A stretch of DNA of 34,245 nt, taken from Pseudomonas gingeri. Lineage in GTDB: Bacteria > Pseudomonadota > Gammaproteobacteria > Pseudomonadales > Pseudomonadaceae. The translations under genes and the position numbers were made by a program. Positions 8,872-16,188 of the stretch are shown here, piece by piece; positions within the stretch are counted from its first letter, which is position 1, and each line of letters opens with the position of its first letter. The notes under the pieces are model-generated. The model saw only the letters and a program-made list of their open reading frames with translations, had not been told where the DNA came from and did no database searches. The stretch covers positions 1 through 34,245 of the forward strand of contig NZ_JACAPR010000017.1 in NCBI RefSeq assembly GCF_013385635.1, read 5' to 3'.

Positions 8872-8894
8872 GGAGGTATTCGCGTTGTACCTCC
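8872..8894. promoter_or_regulatory. Inverted repeat upstream of the DUF1302-DUF1329 operon
   Basis: GGAGGTA (8872-8878) and TACCTCC (8888-8894) are perfect 7-bp arms with a 9-base spacer, centred about 80 bp upstream of the DUF1302 start codon. The position suits an activator site for the MalT-type regulator at 96-2645. No clear -35/-10 pair follows it, which would fit dependence on an activator. Regulator assignment is inference. Confidence 0.4.
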
Positions 8895-9039
8895 AAAGGA
8901 TGAATGCCCGCGCCGGCACGGGCTTGCAGGGCACCATCGAAACGCTGGATGACAGGCCATAGCGGCGATGGATGAAGGTCGCCGGCACGCCGGCCAGGCT
9001 CGGGGCAACCGCCAGCGACTGTTACTGCGAATGCAACAG

Positions 9040-9313
9040 TGATTGTCACGAAGCGCGCTTTTTCAGACAGCCACAATTGCTTATTCTTACCTGGCTTTCA
9101 GAAGGAATGGCTTGAAGGGTTGAAACTTCGAGACTGGTTCCGGCATCGAGTCACCGGCTCTGCACTGAGGGTTGTCCTGGCCGTCGCGGCTGAACGTTTT
9201 TCGATATCCGCCCCAGGGTTGGCGGGTCATCATCGCGCTGTTCACTGACGTTGATTTGTAGCTCCTTGATCAAACGTCTTCCCTTGGCCGCTGCGTTTGC
9301 AGCGGCTTTTTTT
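9040..9313 (+). ncRNA. Putative small RNA ending at an orphan terminator
   Basis: A textbook intrinsic terminator at 9287-9313 reads rightward, but no plus-strand gene lies between it and the start of the window's nearest upstream plus-strand gene, which ends at 5337. Directly before the stem is CGTCTTCCC (9275-9283), a pyrimidine-rich stretch that could pair with Shine-Dalgarno sites. It is exactly complementary over nine bases to the DUF1302 mRNA across its ribosome-binding site (genome 8804-8812). The 5' end is not determined; the interval given is only the space in which a transcript could begin, since no good promoter was seen. Confidence 0.35.
9287..9313 (+). terminator. Rho-independent terminator without an upstream gene
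   Basis: GCCGCTGC (9287-9294), loop GTTT, GCAGCGGC (9299-9306) and seven T residues (9307-9313) form a perfect 8-bp stem and U-tract on the plus strand. The minus strand has no T-run on the other side, so it works in one direction only. Confidence 0.85.
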
Positions 9314-9476
9314 ATGGTCGCGCAATTCAATTCCTATAAACGAGTAGGAATAATAACGAACCACTGTAGCTAAACTCTCTTTTGCCGACCTCAAGGCCTT
9401 TAACTGTCATATCGCATAAAGATTCAGATTTTCTTCCCGATAGGACTCTCGTCATAAATCATTCAGGAGAGTCACT

Positions 9477-10001
9477 ATGCTTGACTACGTCAACAGGGTG
9501 ATGAATCGGGTCGCGCCCTATGTGTATCACGTCAGGGATGAGTTCAAGACTTCAAGCGGGTATACGAGGGAAGAAGAAGATGCCAGCGCCCGACTTAGGC
9601 AATTTTGGGCAGATACAGATATCCCCATCACCGAAAAGCTCAAGGAGCTGAAGCTTGACCTGAGCGGCTTCAATGGAAATAGCACGTCAAACAGAGAACT
9701 TCACGCTATAGGGTTAGCACTGTACCAGACTGGATTGCTAGATATGACTGGAGTCATTCTGCTCGGAGCAATAGGGTCACAATACAATGCACAGGGAACT
9801 CAAATAAATCGCGACACAAAACTCGATGCCGTGACTGAGACAAAAAAGCAGCTTAGCGCAGTCACCGAAATGGTAAACGGTGGCTACGCCGTCGCCAAAG
9901 ATATGATCCCCAAGCAAAAATTCATACTAACCGTATTGAAGGGGCTTCAAGAGTATTCGAAAATCCAAAAAAACAACAACCTGATAGATATAACAGTCTA
10001 A
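9477..10001 (+). CDS. Hypothetical protein (174 aa), not recognised
   Basis: I do not recognise this family. The ATG at 9477 has a strong ribosome-binding site (AGGAGAG, 6-7 bases upstream). The protein has no signal peptide. A short hydrophobic stretch (GLLDMTGVILLGAIGS, residues about 90-105) is the only candidate membrane segment, and the rest is charged and helical. Base composition is more AT-rich than in the neighbours, and codons such as ATA, AAA and TTA-type ones are common, which suggests acquisition by transfer. It sits after an orphan terminator and converges with another unrecognised gene at 10048-10455. A hairpin lies between them. Confidence 0.75.
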   Translation: MLDYVNRVMNRVAPYVYHVRDEFKTSSGYTREEEDASARLRQFWADTDIPITEKLKELKLDLSGFNGNSTSNRELHAIGLALYQTGLLDMTGVILLGAIGSQYNAQGTQINRDTKLDAVTETKKQLSAVTEMVNGGYAVAKDMIPKQKFILTVLKGLQEYSKIQKNNNLIDITV

Positions 10002-10010
10002 TCATCAACA

Positions 10011-10039
10011 ACCCGCTTCCATACCAAGAGGAGGCGGGT
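10011..10039. terminator. Weak hairpin between two converging genes
   Basis: ACCCGCTTCC (10011-10020) and GGAGGCGGGT (10030-10039) pair with one G-T position around a 9-base loop. There is no long T-run on either side, so termination would be weak or factor-aided. Confidence 0.45.
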
Positions 10040-10047
10040 CGCTTTAC

Positions 10048-10455
10048 CTACAGCGGTACGGAGAATGTTCCTTTATAGCGTATAGCCGTCTCTCCCAGCT
10101 GATTATCAATAACCACCCGAAAGGTCCCAACACCTAATTTTTCCTGTATATCCGAAGGTCCCTCACGCACCAAAAACCAATCACTACCAGTAAGTTTTTC
10201 GATACGTATGTAGGTCAACGCTCCACCCAGTGTCCGAATTCGGATGTCATGAAATCGGTCATCACAGGTCGAGGTATAAGGACCATGAACTACCATCGTC
10301 TCCCCCGGCATGACAATCCCTTGATGGATGGTTCCCTGATTGATCAGGCAATTGGGGAACGTCGCCTCTGTCAGAGGCGAATTCTGCGCAGAGGCGGCTC
10401 CTGTCTGTGGCACCAGGGCAACAGCAATAACCAGTGGCAAGTATTTAACAAACAT
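10048..10455 (-). CDS. Hypothetical secreted protein (135 aa)
   Basis: This is a small exported protein of unknown role. The start at 10455 gives MFVKYLPLVIAVALVPQTGAASA, a standard signal peptide with cleavage near ASA-QNS. GGAG lies nine bases upstream. An ATG five codons earlier (10470) has no such site and actually contributes the GGAG itself. The mature part has two cysteines (in FPNCLIN and STCDDRF) that could form a disulfide in the periplasm, and it looks rich in beta strands. It has no recognised domain. It converges with the unknown gene at 9477; the two may be a transferred pair, but nothing links their functions. Confidence 0.7.
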   Translation of the reverse strand: MFVKYLPLVIAVALVPQTGAASAQNSPLTEATFPNCLINQGTIHQGIVMPGETMVVHGPYTSTCDDRFHDIRIRTLGGALTYIRIEKLTGSDWFLVREGPSDIQEKLGVGTFRVVIDNQLGETAIRYKGTFSVPL

Positions 10456-10663
10456 AGGTGAGTACTCCATTTCGTTTTCAGTGGTGCATCGCTCGATGCA
10501 CGCGGCTGCGTTATGCAGCTCGCACCAGAAACGGAATCAATTCACACCCTACTTGTACATTCCTTACCTATCCGACTTAATCGTAGGCCGTCTCCTGCTT
10601 CAGACCACTACTTCCAACGCGCCTCCCTTTTTCACGATCACCCTCTCGGAAGCGGAGGAAGGT

Positions 10664-11575
10664 TCAGGCCGTATATTTTTGCAGATTCGCCATCATTTGC
10701 CGCAGCGCCTCGGGGGTATCCTGCGGATGCACGGCGCCTTCGAAGTTGCAGATCTTTTCCCAGTTCGCCGCGACATCCTCCACCGCGAAACCGTTGTGCG
10801 GATCGAACCCGGCGCCCAGGCTGCGCTCCCAGCGGGTCTTGCCGATCCAGCCGCCGCCGACTTCGAACAGACCGGAAGTTTCCTGGCACTGTTCACTGCC
10901 GAGGAACACCACCAGCGGGCTGATCAGCTCGGGCTTGAGCAGTTCGAACACCTGCGGCGGAATCAGGCCTTCGGTCATGCGCGTGCCACCCGTGGGGGCG
11001 ATGGCGTTGACCAGGATATTGTTCTTGCGCCCTTCGATGGCCAGGGTGCGGGTCAGGCCATAGAGCCCGAGCTTGGCCATGCCGTAGTTGGACTGGCCGA
11101 AGTTGCCATAGATACCCGAGGTCGAGGCGGTGAAGATCACCCGTCCGTAATTCTGCTCCCGCAGGTGCGGCCAGGCGGCGTGGGTGACCTTGTAGGCACC
11201 TTCGACATGCACCCGGTAGACCAGGTCCCAGTCGGCGTCGTCCATCTTGAGGAAGGTCTTGTCCCGCAGGATACCGGCGTTGTTCACCACCACATCGACA
11301 CGCCCGAAGGCATCCAGGGCGTTCTGCACGATCTTGTCGCCATCGGTCACCGAGTCATGGTTGGCCACCGCGGTGCCGCCGGCTTCGCGAATCTCGGCCA
11401 CCACCCGATCCGCCGCCGAAGCATTGGCGCCCTCGCCATGGGCCGAGCCGCCGAGGTCGTTGACCACCACGCGTGCGCCATGGCGGGCGAACAGCAGTGC
11501 ATGGGCACGGCCCAGGCCGCCGCCGGCACCGGTGACGATCACCACTTTATCTTCGAAGCGCACAGACTCACTCAT
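10664..11575 (-). CDS. SDR oxidoreductase, (3R)-hydroxyacyl-CoA dehydrogenase-like (303 aa)
   Basis: A short-chain dehydrogenase with an N-terminal NAD(P) site (VTGAGGGLG, residues 15-22), NNAG at 98-101, and the catalytic Ser (151 or 153), Tyr164 and Lys168 (YGMAK). The Asp40 at the end of beta-2 (VVVNDLGG) suggests NAD preference. The extended form (303 aa) and the NDLGG...GEG insert match the dehydrogenase part of peroxisomal-type multifunctional enzymes, which oxidise (3R)-hydroxyacyl-CoA. The start has GGAG six bases upstream. It lies 133 bp after the alpha/beta-hydrolase gene on the same strand and may belong to the same catabolic unit. Its substrate is not known. Confidence 0.85.
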   Translation of the reverse strand: MSESVRFEDKVVIVTGAGGGLGRAHALLFARHGARVVVNDLGGSAHGEGANASAADRVVAEIREAGGTAVANHDSVTDGDKIVQNALDAFGRVDVVVNNAGILRDKTFLKMDDADWDLVYRVHVEGAYKVTHAAWPHLREQNYGRVIFTASTSGIYGNFGQSNYGMAKLGLYGLTRTLAIEGRKNNILVNAIAPTGGTRMTEGLIPPQVFELLKPELISPLVVFLGSEQCQETSGLFEVGGGWIGKTRWERSLGAGFDPHNGFAVEDVAANWEKICNFEGAVHPQDTPEALRQMMANLQKYTA

Positions 11576-11708
11576 ACAGGTCTCCAGCCGGGGGCGATGG
11601 GAATAGACCTTGAGTGTCGGACACAGGGCTGCGGGTCACAATAAATACGCCTGGGGCTGAATGGTGCGCGATAAGGCAGAGGGATAGTCCGCCCGTCACC
11701 CGCGGGCG

Positions 11709-12611
11709 TCAGGAACAGGCCCGCCTCGGTGGCAGCGACACCGACTGCTGCCGGAACGCCAGGTAATACTTGAGCACCTGCACCGGCGCCTCGGTCTGCG
11801 GGTAGTGACCGATTCCCGCCAGCAGCACGGTGTCCGGATCGGTAATCAACTGACGATAACGCTCGACCATATGCGCCCCCGAGATCGGATCGAAAGCCCC
11901 GTCGATCACCCGCAACGGGACTTCGCCACGCTGCATGGCGCTGACCCAGCGCTCGCGTTGCGCTCGCCGCTCGGGAATGTAGCCGATCAATTTGTGCAGG
12001 ATCCGTGTGCCCTGATTGCTCTCCACCAGACTCCAGAAATCATCCAGCGCACTTTCGCTGGGACGCGTCTTCGGGCCGAAGATCCGGCTGAAACTCTTGA
12101 CCAGCGCATCGCGGCTGAAGGTCCGCCCCAGCAACCAGCCCAGCGGACTGAGCAACAGTTTCTGCGCCAGCACCGGACGATGGGTTTCCGGGAACAACCC
12201 GCCATTGAGGAAGACACAACTGGCGATCTCGATACGCGCTTCGTAGTGCCGGGCCAGGAGTTCCTGGGCGACGCTGTCGCCATAGTCATGGGCCAGCAGG
12301 TGCACCGGCTGGTCAATCCCCAGGTGTTCGAGCAGCGCCTGTTGCAGATCGGCCTGTTCCACAAGGCTGTAGTCGTGGTCCAACGGCTTGGCCGAATCGC
12401 CAAAACCGAGCATGTCGCAGGCGATCACCCGATACCGCTGCGACAGGGGCTTCCACAGGTAATGCCAATCCCAGCTGGCCGTGGGAAAACCATGGATCAG
12501 CAACAGCGGTTCGCCCTGCCCCGCCGCCCAATAGCGGATGGCGTGACCGCGAAACACGAAGTCCTGCCCGCGCTTGCGCCAGACGCACAGGGGAATCTCG
12601 GCCAGTGGCAT
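11709..12611 (-). CDS. Alpha/beta-hydrolase, MEST/epoxide-hydrolase-like (300 aa)
   Basis: A typical alpha/beta-hydrolase: HGFPTASWDW forms the oxyanion region (residues 40-49), and the nucleophile elbow reads AHDYGDSVAQ, so the nucleophile is Asp109, not Ser. This is the pattern of epoxide hydrolases, haloalkane dehalogenases and the MEST family. The acid (IDGAFDP) and the catalytic His (GIGHYPQ) follow near the C-terminus. Its ATG overlaps the stop codon of the aldolase-family gene by one base (TAATG), which means translational coupling. The pair plus the downstream SDR suggest breakdown of one small or medium organic compound. The physiological substrate cannot be told from sequence. Confidence 0.87.
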   Translation of the reverse strand: MPLAEIPLCVWRKRGQDFVFRGHAIRYWAAGQGEPLLLIHGFPTASWDWHYLWKPLSQRYRVIACDMLGFGDSAKPLDHDYSLVEQADLQQALLEHLGIDQPVHLLAHDYGDSVAQELLARHYEARIEIASCVFLNGGLFPETHRPVLAQKLLLSPLGWLLGRTFSRDALVKSFSRIFGPKTRPSESALDDFWSLVESNQGTRILHKLIGYIPERRAQRERWVSAMQRGEVPLRVIDGAFDPISGAHMVERYRQLITDPDTVLLAGIGHYPQTEAPVQVLKYYLAFRQQSVSLPPRRACS

Positions 12612-13393
12612 TACAGTCTGAACCCGGCGTCTTGCTGGTCGAGCTTGCGCAACAAGGCCGGCCAGGCCAGTGCGCCGCCCATGCCCTGGGCACTGCGGGT
12701 CACGCCGGCAATCATTGCCTTGGCCCCGGCGAGAATCTGCGGCTCGATGGCAATCAGTTGCGCCCCGCCATTTTGCGCCAGGACCTGGATATCGCAGGCG
12801 CGCTGGAAGGTGAACATCATCAGGAAGGTATCGGCGATGCTCGCGCCGCAGGTCAACAGGCCGTGGTTGTGCAGCATGAGGAAGTTGTTCGGCCCCAGGT
12901 CAGCCTGCAGGCGGGCCTTTTCCTCGTGATTGAGGGCCACGCCTTCATAGGCGTGATAGGCCAGGCTCGACAGGACGAACAGCGACTGCTGGCTGATGGG
13001 CAAAACACCCTGCCGCTGCGCCGAAACCGCCACGCCCGCGGCGGTGTGGGTATGCAGCACGCAGGTCACGTCATGGCGGACTTCGTGGATGGCGCTGTGG
13101 ATGGTGTAGCCGGCCGGATTGATCTCGTAGGGACTGTCCATCAGCTTGTTGCCGGCCTGGTCGACCTTCACCAGGCTCGACGCGGTGATCTCGTGGAACA
13201 TCAGCCCGTAGGGGTTGATCAGGAAATCCTCGGTGCCCGGCACCTTGGCCGAGATATGGGTGAAGATCAGATCATCCCAGCCATGCATCGCCACCAGGCG
13301 ATAACAGGCCGCCAGGTCGACGCGGGTCTGCCACTCGGCGGCACTGACCTGATCCTTTACATTCGCGGGGGCTGCAACAGGGACTACGCTCAC
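12611..13393 (-). CDS. Class II aldolase/adducin family protein (260 aa)
   Basis: A zinc-dependent class II aldolase/adducin-type domain covers almost the whole protein. The metal ligands are His114 and His116 (CVLHTHTAAG) and His177 (LHNHGLL), as in L-fuculose-phosphate aldolase relatives. Many members with this sequence type are not sugar aldolases, so the reaction is open. The start is GTG at 13393, with GAGG eight bases upstream. It is the first gene of a coupled pair with the alpha/beta-hydrolase (one-base overlap). Palindromes at 13492-13527, upstream of the gene, are likely control sites. Confidence 0.85.
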   Translation of the reverse strand: MSVVPVAAPANVKDQVSAAEWQTRVDLAACYRLVAMHGWDDLIFTHISAKVPGTEDFLINPYGLMFHEITASSLVKVDQAGNKLMDSPYEINPAGYTIHSAIHEVRHDVTCVLHTHTAAGVAVSAQRQGVLPISQQSLFVLSSLAYHAYEGVALNHEEKARLQADLGPNNFLMLHNHGLLTCGASIADTFLMMFTFQRACDIQVLAQNGGAQLIAIEPQILAGAKAMIAGVTRSAQGMGGALAWPALLRKLDQQDAGFRL

Positions 13394-13491
13394 GGCAATG
13401 ACCTCGGCATGTTCTGTTTTTATTCTGCTCGGCTGTCGAACAGTCTAGTCAGGCCGTTGCCGCGAAGGAGTTGCATTGCCAGCCAGCTTGA

Positions 13492-13527
13492 TGACCTAGC
13501 GGGTCAGCGGTGCATTTCGTACGAAAT
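13492..13527. promoter_or_regulatory. Two adjacent palindromes upstream of the aldolase operon
   Basis: TGACC-TAGCG-GGTCA (13492-13506) and the perfect 14-bp palindrome ATTTCGTACGAAAT (13514-13527) sit side by side between the lrgB stop codon and the aldolase start, about 100-135 bp upstream of the latter. On the minus strand TTGAAC overlaps the far side of the second site and could be a -35 box, though no matching -10 box is clear. The palindrome is of the size bound by TetR- or IclR-like dimers. No such regulator gene is next to it. Confidence 0.5.
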
Positions 13528-13541
13528 AGTTCAACTGCGTA

Positions 13542-14228
13542 TCAGATCAGCGCCTCCAGCAGGGGCGCGGCAAACAGGTTCAGCAGACCGGTCAGGACCA
13601 TCACCAGCCCGGCCACGGTGCCTTCTTCACCACCCACTTCACGGGCCCGGCTGACCCCGGCGCCGTGCGCCCCGACACCGAACAAAGCACCCCGCGCCAG
13701 ACTGCTGCGCAGCGGCAGCCACTTGAGCAGGATCCCACCGAGCATCGCGCCAAACACGCCGGTCACCATGACGAATACCGCCGTCAACTCAGGCACGCCG
13801 CCCAGGTCCCGGGCCACCGGCATGGCGAAGGGGGTGGTGATCGACCGTGGCACCAGCGACAGGGTCAAGGTGCTGTCCAGCGACAAGGCCCGGGCCAGTC
13901 CGTAGGAACTGGCAATGGACGCCACGCTGCCCGCGAGCATCCCCAGTAACAGTGCCGGCCAGTGCCGGGCGAGCAAGCGGCGCTGCTGCCAGATGGGTAC
14001 CGCGAAAGCCACGGTGGCGGGCCCCAGCACCAGCATCAGCCAATGGGTATCGCGTGAATACTCGGCATAGGCGGTGTTCAGCGGGACAGCAACCGCCAGC
14101 AGGATGATCGGCACCAGGATCAGCGGCGACAACAGGTAGCGTCCGGTACGCCGATAGCTCCAGCGACTCAGGCCATACGCCGCCAGGGTCAGCGCCAGCC
14201 AGAAGAGGGACATCCACTCAGGCTTCAC
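13542..14228 (-). CDS. lrgB: LrgB/CidB-family membrane protein (228 aa)
   Basis: An integral membrane protein of the LrgB family with about seven hydrophobic segments and the family hallmark near VPRSITTPFAMPV. With LrgA it forms the holin/antiholin-like or three-carbon (pyruvate/glycolate-type) transport pair known in many bacteria. The start is taken as GTG at 14228, with GGAG eight bases upstream; this overlaps the lrgA stop region by 11 bp and implies translational coupling. An ATG five codons later (14213) is the alternative. Transcribed with lrgA and divergent from a LysR regulator. Confidence 0.88.
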   Translation of the reverse strand: MKPEWMSLFWLALTLAAYGLSRWSYRRTGRYLLSPLILVPIILLAVAVPLNTAYAEYSRDTHWLMLVLGPATVAFAVPIWQQRRLLARHWPALLLGMLAGSVASIASSYGLARALSLDSTLTLSLVPRSITTPFAMPVARDLGGVPELTAVFVMVTGVFGAMLGGILLKWLPLRSSLARGALFGVGAHGAGVSRAREVGGEEGTVAGLVMVLTGLLNLFAAPLLEALI

Positions 14229-14604
14229 GACGGTTGCTCCAGCGGCACACCAGTTCGACGGTCAGCGCCGTCGCGAGCATGACCAGCAAGGTGCTGCACA
14301 TGATCACCAGGAGGATCCGCCAGCCGCTCTCGCGCAGCATGGCGCCGTAGTCCAGCAGGCTCATCAGCGCCGGAATGAAGAACAGCAACATTTCCGCCAT
14401 CAGCCATCCGGCGCCCAGTTGCAGCGTAGTCGGCTTGATCCGGCCCGAGGCGAACGCCAGCAGCAGCAGGCCGAGGCCGATCACGCCGCCGGGAATCGGC
14501 CACCCGGTCCAAGCCGCCAACTGTCCGCCCAGCAGATAGAGGCCGACCAGTACGGACAGCTCGGCGAGCAGGCGACCGGTTTTTTTCAACAGGGATCGAT
14601 TCAT
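14218..14604 (-). CDS. lrgA: LrgA/CidA-family membrane protein (128 aa)
   Basis: A small four-helix membrane protein of the CidA/LrgA family, with the typical LGGQLAAWTGWPIPGGVIGL stretch. The start at 14604 (MNRSLLKK) fits the usual family length of 120-140 aa; the open frame continues upstream to 14712, but this would run into the LysR gene and its operator. A GAGG lies eleven bases upstream, so the ribosome-binding site is only moderate. It is the first gene of lrgAB. The divergent LysR protein at 14702 is the natural candidate regulator, like CidR-type control. Confidence 0.87.
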   Translation of the reverse strand: MNRSLLKKTGRLLAELSVLVGLYLLGGQLAAWTGWPIPGGVIGLGLLLLAFASGRIKPTTLQLGAGWLMAEMLLFFIPALMSLLDYGAMLRESGWRILLVIMCSTLLVMLATALTVELVCRWSNRREA

Positions 14605-14680
14605 GGGATTCAGGGCCTCGATGAGCGCAATTTTAGAGCTGCCCCTACCATCTCGAAAGCGAATTGTTAGACTGCACCTC

Positions 14681-14695
14681 ATTCCATAATGGAAT
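14681..14695. promoter_or_regulatory. 15-bp palindrome at the LysR start, likely autoregulatory site
   Basis: ATTCCAT-A-ATGGAAT is a perfect palindrome with a one-base centre. It ends seven bases before the LysR start codon and overlaps its ribosome-binding site (GGA). It lies about 75 bp upstream of the lrgA start. It fits the T-N11-A pattern of LysR-type binding sites, so both autorepression and control of lrgAB are plausible. Confidence 0.55.
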
Positions 14696-14701
14696 TGTCG
14701 A

Positions 14702-15598
14702 ATGGAATTCAAACAGCTGCGCAGTTTTGTCGAAGTGGTTCATCAGGGCGGCTTCACCCAGGCCGCCAGGACCTTGCACGTCAGCCAGTCGGCGGTGAGC
14801 AAGCAGGTCGCACAGTTGGAACACAGCCTCGGGGTGGTGTTGCTGGATCGCCAGGGCTCGCAGGTGCGACCGACCGCGGCTGGCAGCGTGGTACTGCAAC
14901 GAGCCGAGGAGATGCTGCGGTTGCGCAGCGGCCTGCTGCATGAACTGGACGATCTGAGTCAGCTGGCACGGGGAGAACTGCGCCTGGGCTTGCCGCAACT
15001 GGGCGGCGATACTCTGTTTGCCGGACTGTTTGCCGAATACCGGCGGCGTTACCCGAACATCAATATCCACTTGTTCGAAGGCGGCAGCCTGAGCATCGAA
15101 CCGGCGGTCCTCAGCGGGGAGTTGGAACTGGGCGGAGGGCTCACGCCGAGCAACCCGGCGTTCGACTGCCAGCCGTTCTGTGACGAGCCGCTGGACGTCC
15201 TGCTGGCGATCGATCACCCGCTGGCCGAGGAAGGCTCGATTCGCCTGGAACAATTGGCCGACACCCCGTTCCTGCTCTATCAGCGCAGCTTCGTACTCAA
15301 TCATCGATTGATTCAGGCCTGCGAGCGGCTGGGCTTTACCCCCATGGAAAGCGGACGCAGCGGCCAGGCGGACTTTCTCGCGGCGCTGGTGGCGGCCGGG
15401 CAAGGCGTGGCGCTGATGCCCAGCGTGGTCGCCCGTTCACTGGTCAGGCCCGGAGTCGTACGCCTGACCTTGAGCTCGCCCACCGACCTGCGCTGGGATA
15501 TCGCGTTTATCTGGCGACGCGATGCCTATCTGTCGCAAGCCGCGCAAGCGTGGCTGGCACTCTTGCGCGAACGCCCGATCAGCCCCGCAATACGCTGA
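14702..15598 (+). CDS. LysR-family transcriptional regulator (298 aa)
   Basis: A standard LysR-type regulator. The winged helix-turn-helix occupies residues 1-60 (MEFKQLRSFVEVVHQGGFTQ..., QSAVSKQVAQLE), followed by a linker helix and a periplasmic-binding-like effector domain from about residue 90. It is divergent from lrgAB, with 97 bp between the start codons, and so probably controls that pair in response to a small carboxylate. A palindrome (14681-14695) lies at its own translation start. Its last 20 bases overlap, tail to tail, the end of the flavodoxin gene on the other strand. Confidence 0.92.
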   Translation: MEFKQLRSFVEVVHQGGFTQAARTLHVSQSAVSKQVAQLEHSLGVVLLDRQGSQVRPTAAGSVVLQRAEEMLRLRSGLLHELDDLSQLARGELRLGLPQLGGDTLFAGLFAEYRRRYPNINIHLFEGGSLSIEPAVLSGELELGGGLTPSNPAFDCQPFCDEPLDVLLAIDHPLAEEGSIRLEQLADTPFLLYQRSFVLNHRLIQACERLGFTPMESGRSGQADFLAALVAAGQGVALMPSVVARSLVRPGVVRLTLSSPTDLRWDIAFIWRRDAYLSQAAQAWLALLRERPISPAIR

Positions 15599-16034
15599 TG
15601 AACCCGGCCAGCCAAGGCTCGGCATCGGTTTCCGGCGTGACCGTTTCGCTCGCGTCCAGGCGCAGCATCGCCTGGACTTCACGCAAGCCGAGTTCGGCGA
15701 ACAGCTCGCGAAACTGCTCGCCACCGCCACAGAAGGTATCGCCGTAGCACGAATCGCCCAGGGCGATCACCGCGCCAGGCAGGCCGCGCCAGGCGGCAGG
15801 CAGTTGATCGCGAATAGTCGAATAGAGCGGCTGGACATTGTCCGGCAATTCGCCCATGCCGGTGGTGGCGGTCACCGCCAGAAAGGCCTGCGGGGCGAAC
15901 GCCTGGATATCGGCCAGGGTGGCACGAGGGTTGTGCCAGGCTTCGAAGCCGGCTTTTTCGAGAACCCGCTGGGCGTGACGGGCAACTTCTTCGGCCGTGC
16001 CGTAGACCGAGCCGGAAAGGATGGCGACTTTCAT
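15579..16034 (-). CDS. Flavodoxin domain protein, MioC-like (151 aa)
   Basis: An FMN-binding flavodoxin. The phosphate loop is SGSVYGTAEE near residue 7, followed by TATTGMGELPDN (about 55-66) and ALGDSCYGDTFCGGG (about 90-104), the three FMN loops. Size and motifs match MioC-type short flavodoxins. It would carry electrons, but the partner is not known. The start is ATG 16034; the codon before it is TTG, and AGGA lies eight to nine bases upstream. The gene ends inside the 3' end of the LysR gene (20-bp convergent overlap) and is divergent from the LOV photoreceptor gene. Confidence 0.87.
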   Translation of the reverse strand: MKVAILSGSVYGTAEEVARHAQRVLEKAGFEAWHNPRATLADIQAFAPQAFLAVTATTGMGELPDNVQPLYSTIRDQLPAAWRGLPGAVIALGDSCYGDTFCGGGEQFRELFAELGLREVQAMLRLDASETVTPETDAEPWLAGFISVLRG

Positions 16035-16124
16035 CAATCTGATCCTGGAGCAGAGTAAAAGCGTAGGATATTAACAGGTGAGAAACATTCCCACTGAAAA
16101 TCCATCCGGATTCACTCCACGGCA

Positions 16125-16152
16125 TTGACCATCCGGAACATTCTCTTACACT
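16125..16152 (+). promoter_or_regulatory. Predicted sigma-70 promoter of the LOV gene
   Basis: TTGACC (16125-16130), a 16-base spacer and TACACT (16147-16152) match five and four of six consensus bases. Transcription would begin near 16159, about 30 bases before the start codon. The octamer CATCCGGA occurs twice (about 16103 and 16130), once just upstream of the -35 box and once in the spacer, and may be a control site. Confidence 0.45.
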
Positions 16153-16188
16153 CCTGGGATCGCCAATGGACTGCGGATTATTTCAACG

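Larger units (their letters stand above)
8803..9476. other. 674-bp gene-free region: operon promoter, orphan terminator, possible sRNA
   Basis: No convincing protein gene lies here; the open frame at 9039-9248 has no ribosome-binding site and no recognisable product. The left part must carry the DUF1302 operon promoter and includes an inverted repeat at 8872-8894. A strong plus-strand terminator at 9287-9313 has no gene before it. The right part, from 9314, is AT-rich, includes a second inverted repeat (ATTCCTA 9330-9336, TAGGAAT 9345-9351) and leads into the gene at 9477. Confidence 0.6.

Noticed and set aside
9039..9248. 69-codon open frame in the gene-free region
   Set aside because: No ribosome-binding site and no plausible protein features; the terminator after it fits a non-coding RNA at least as well.
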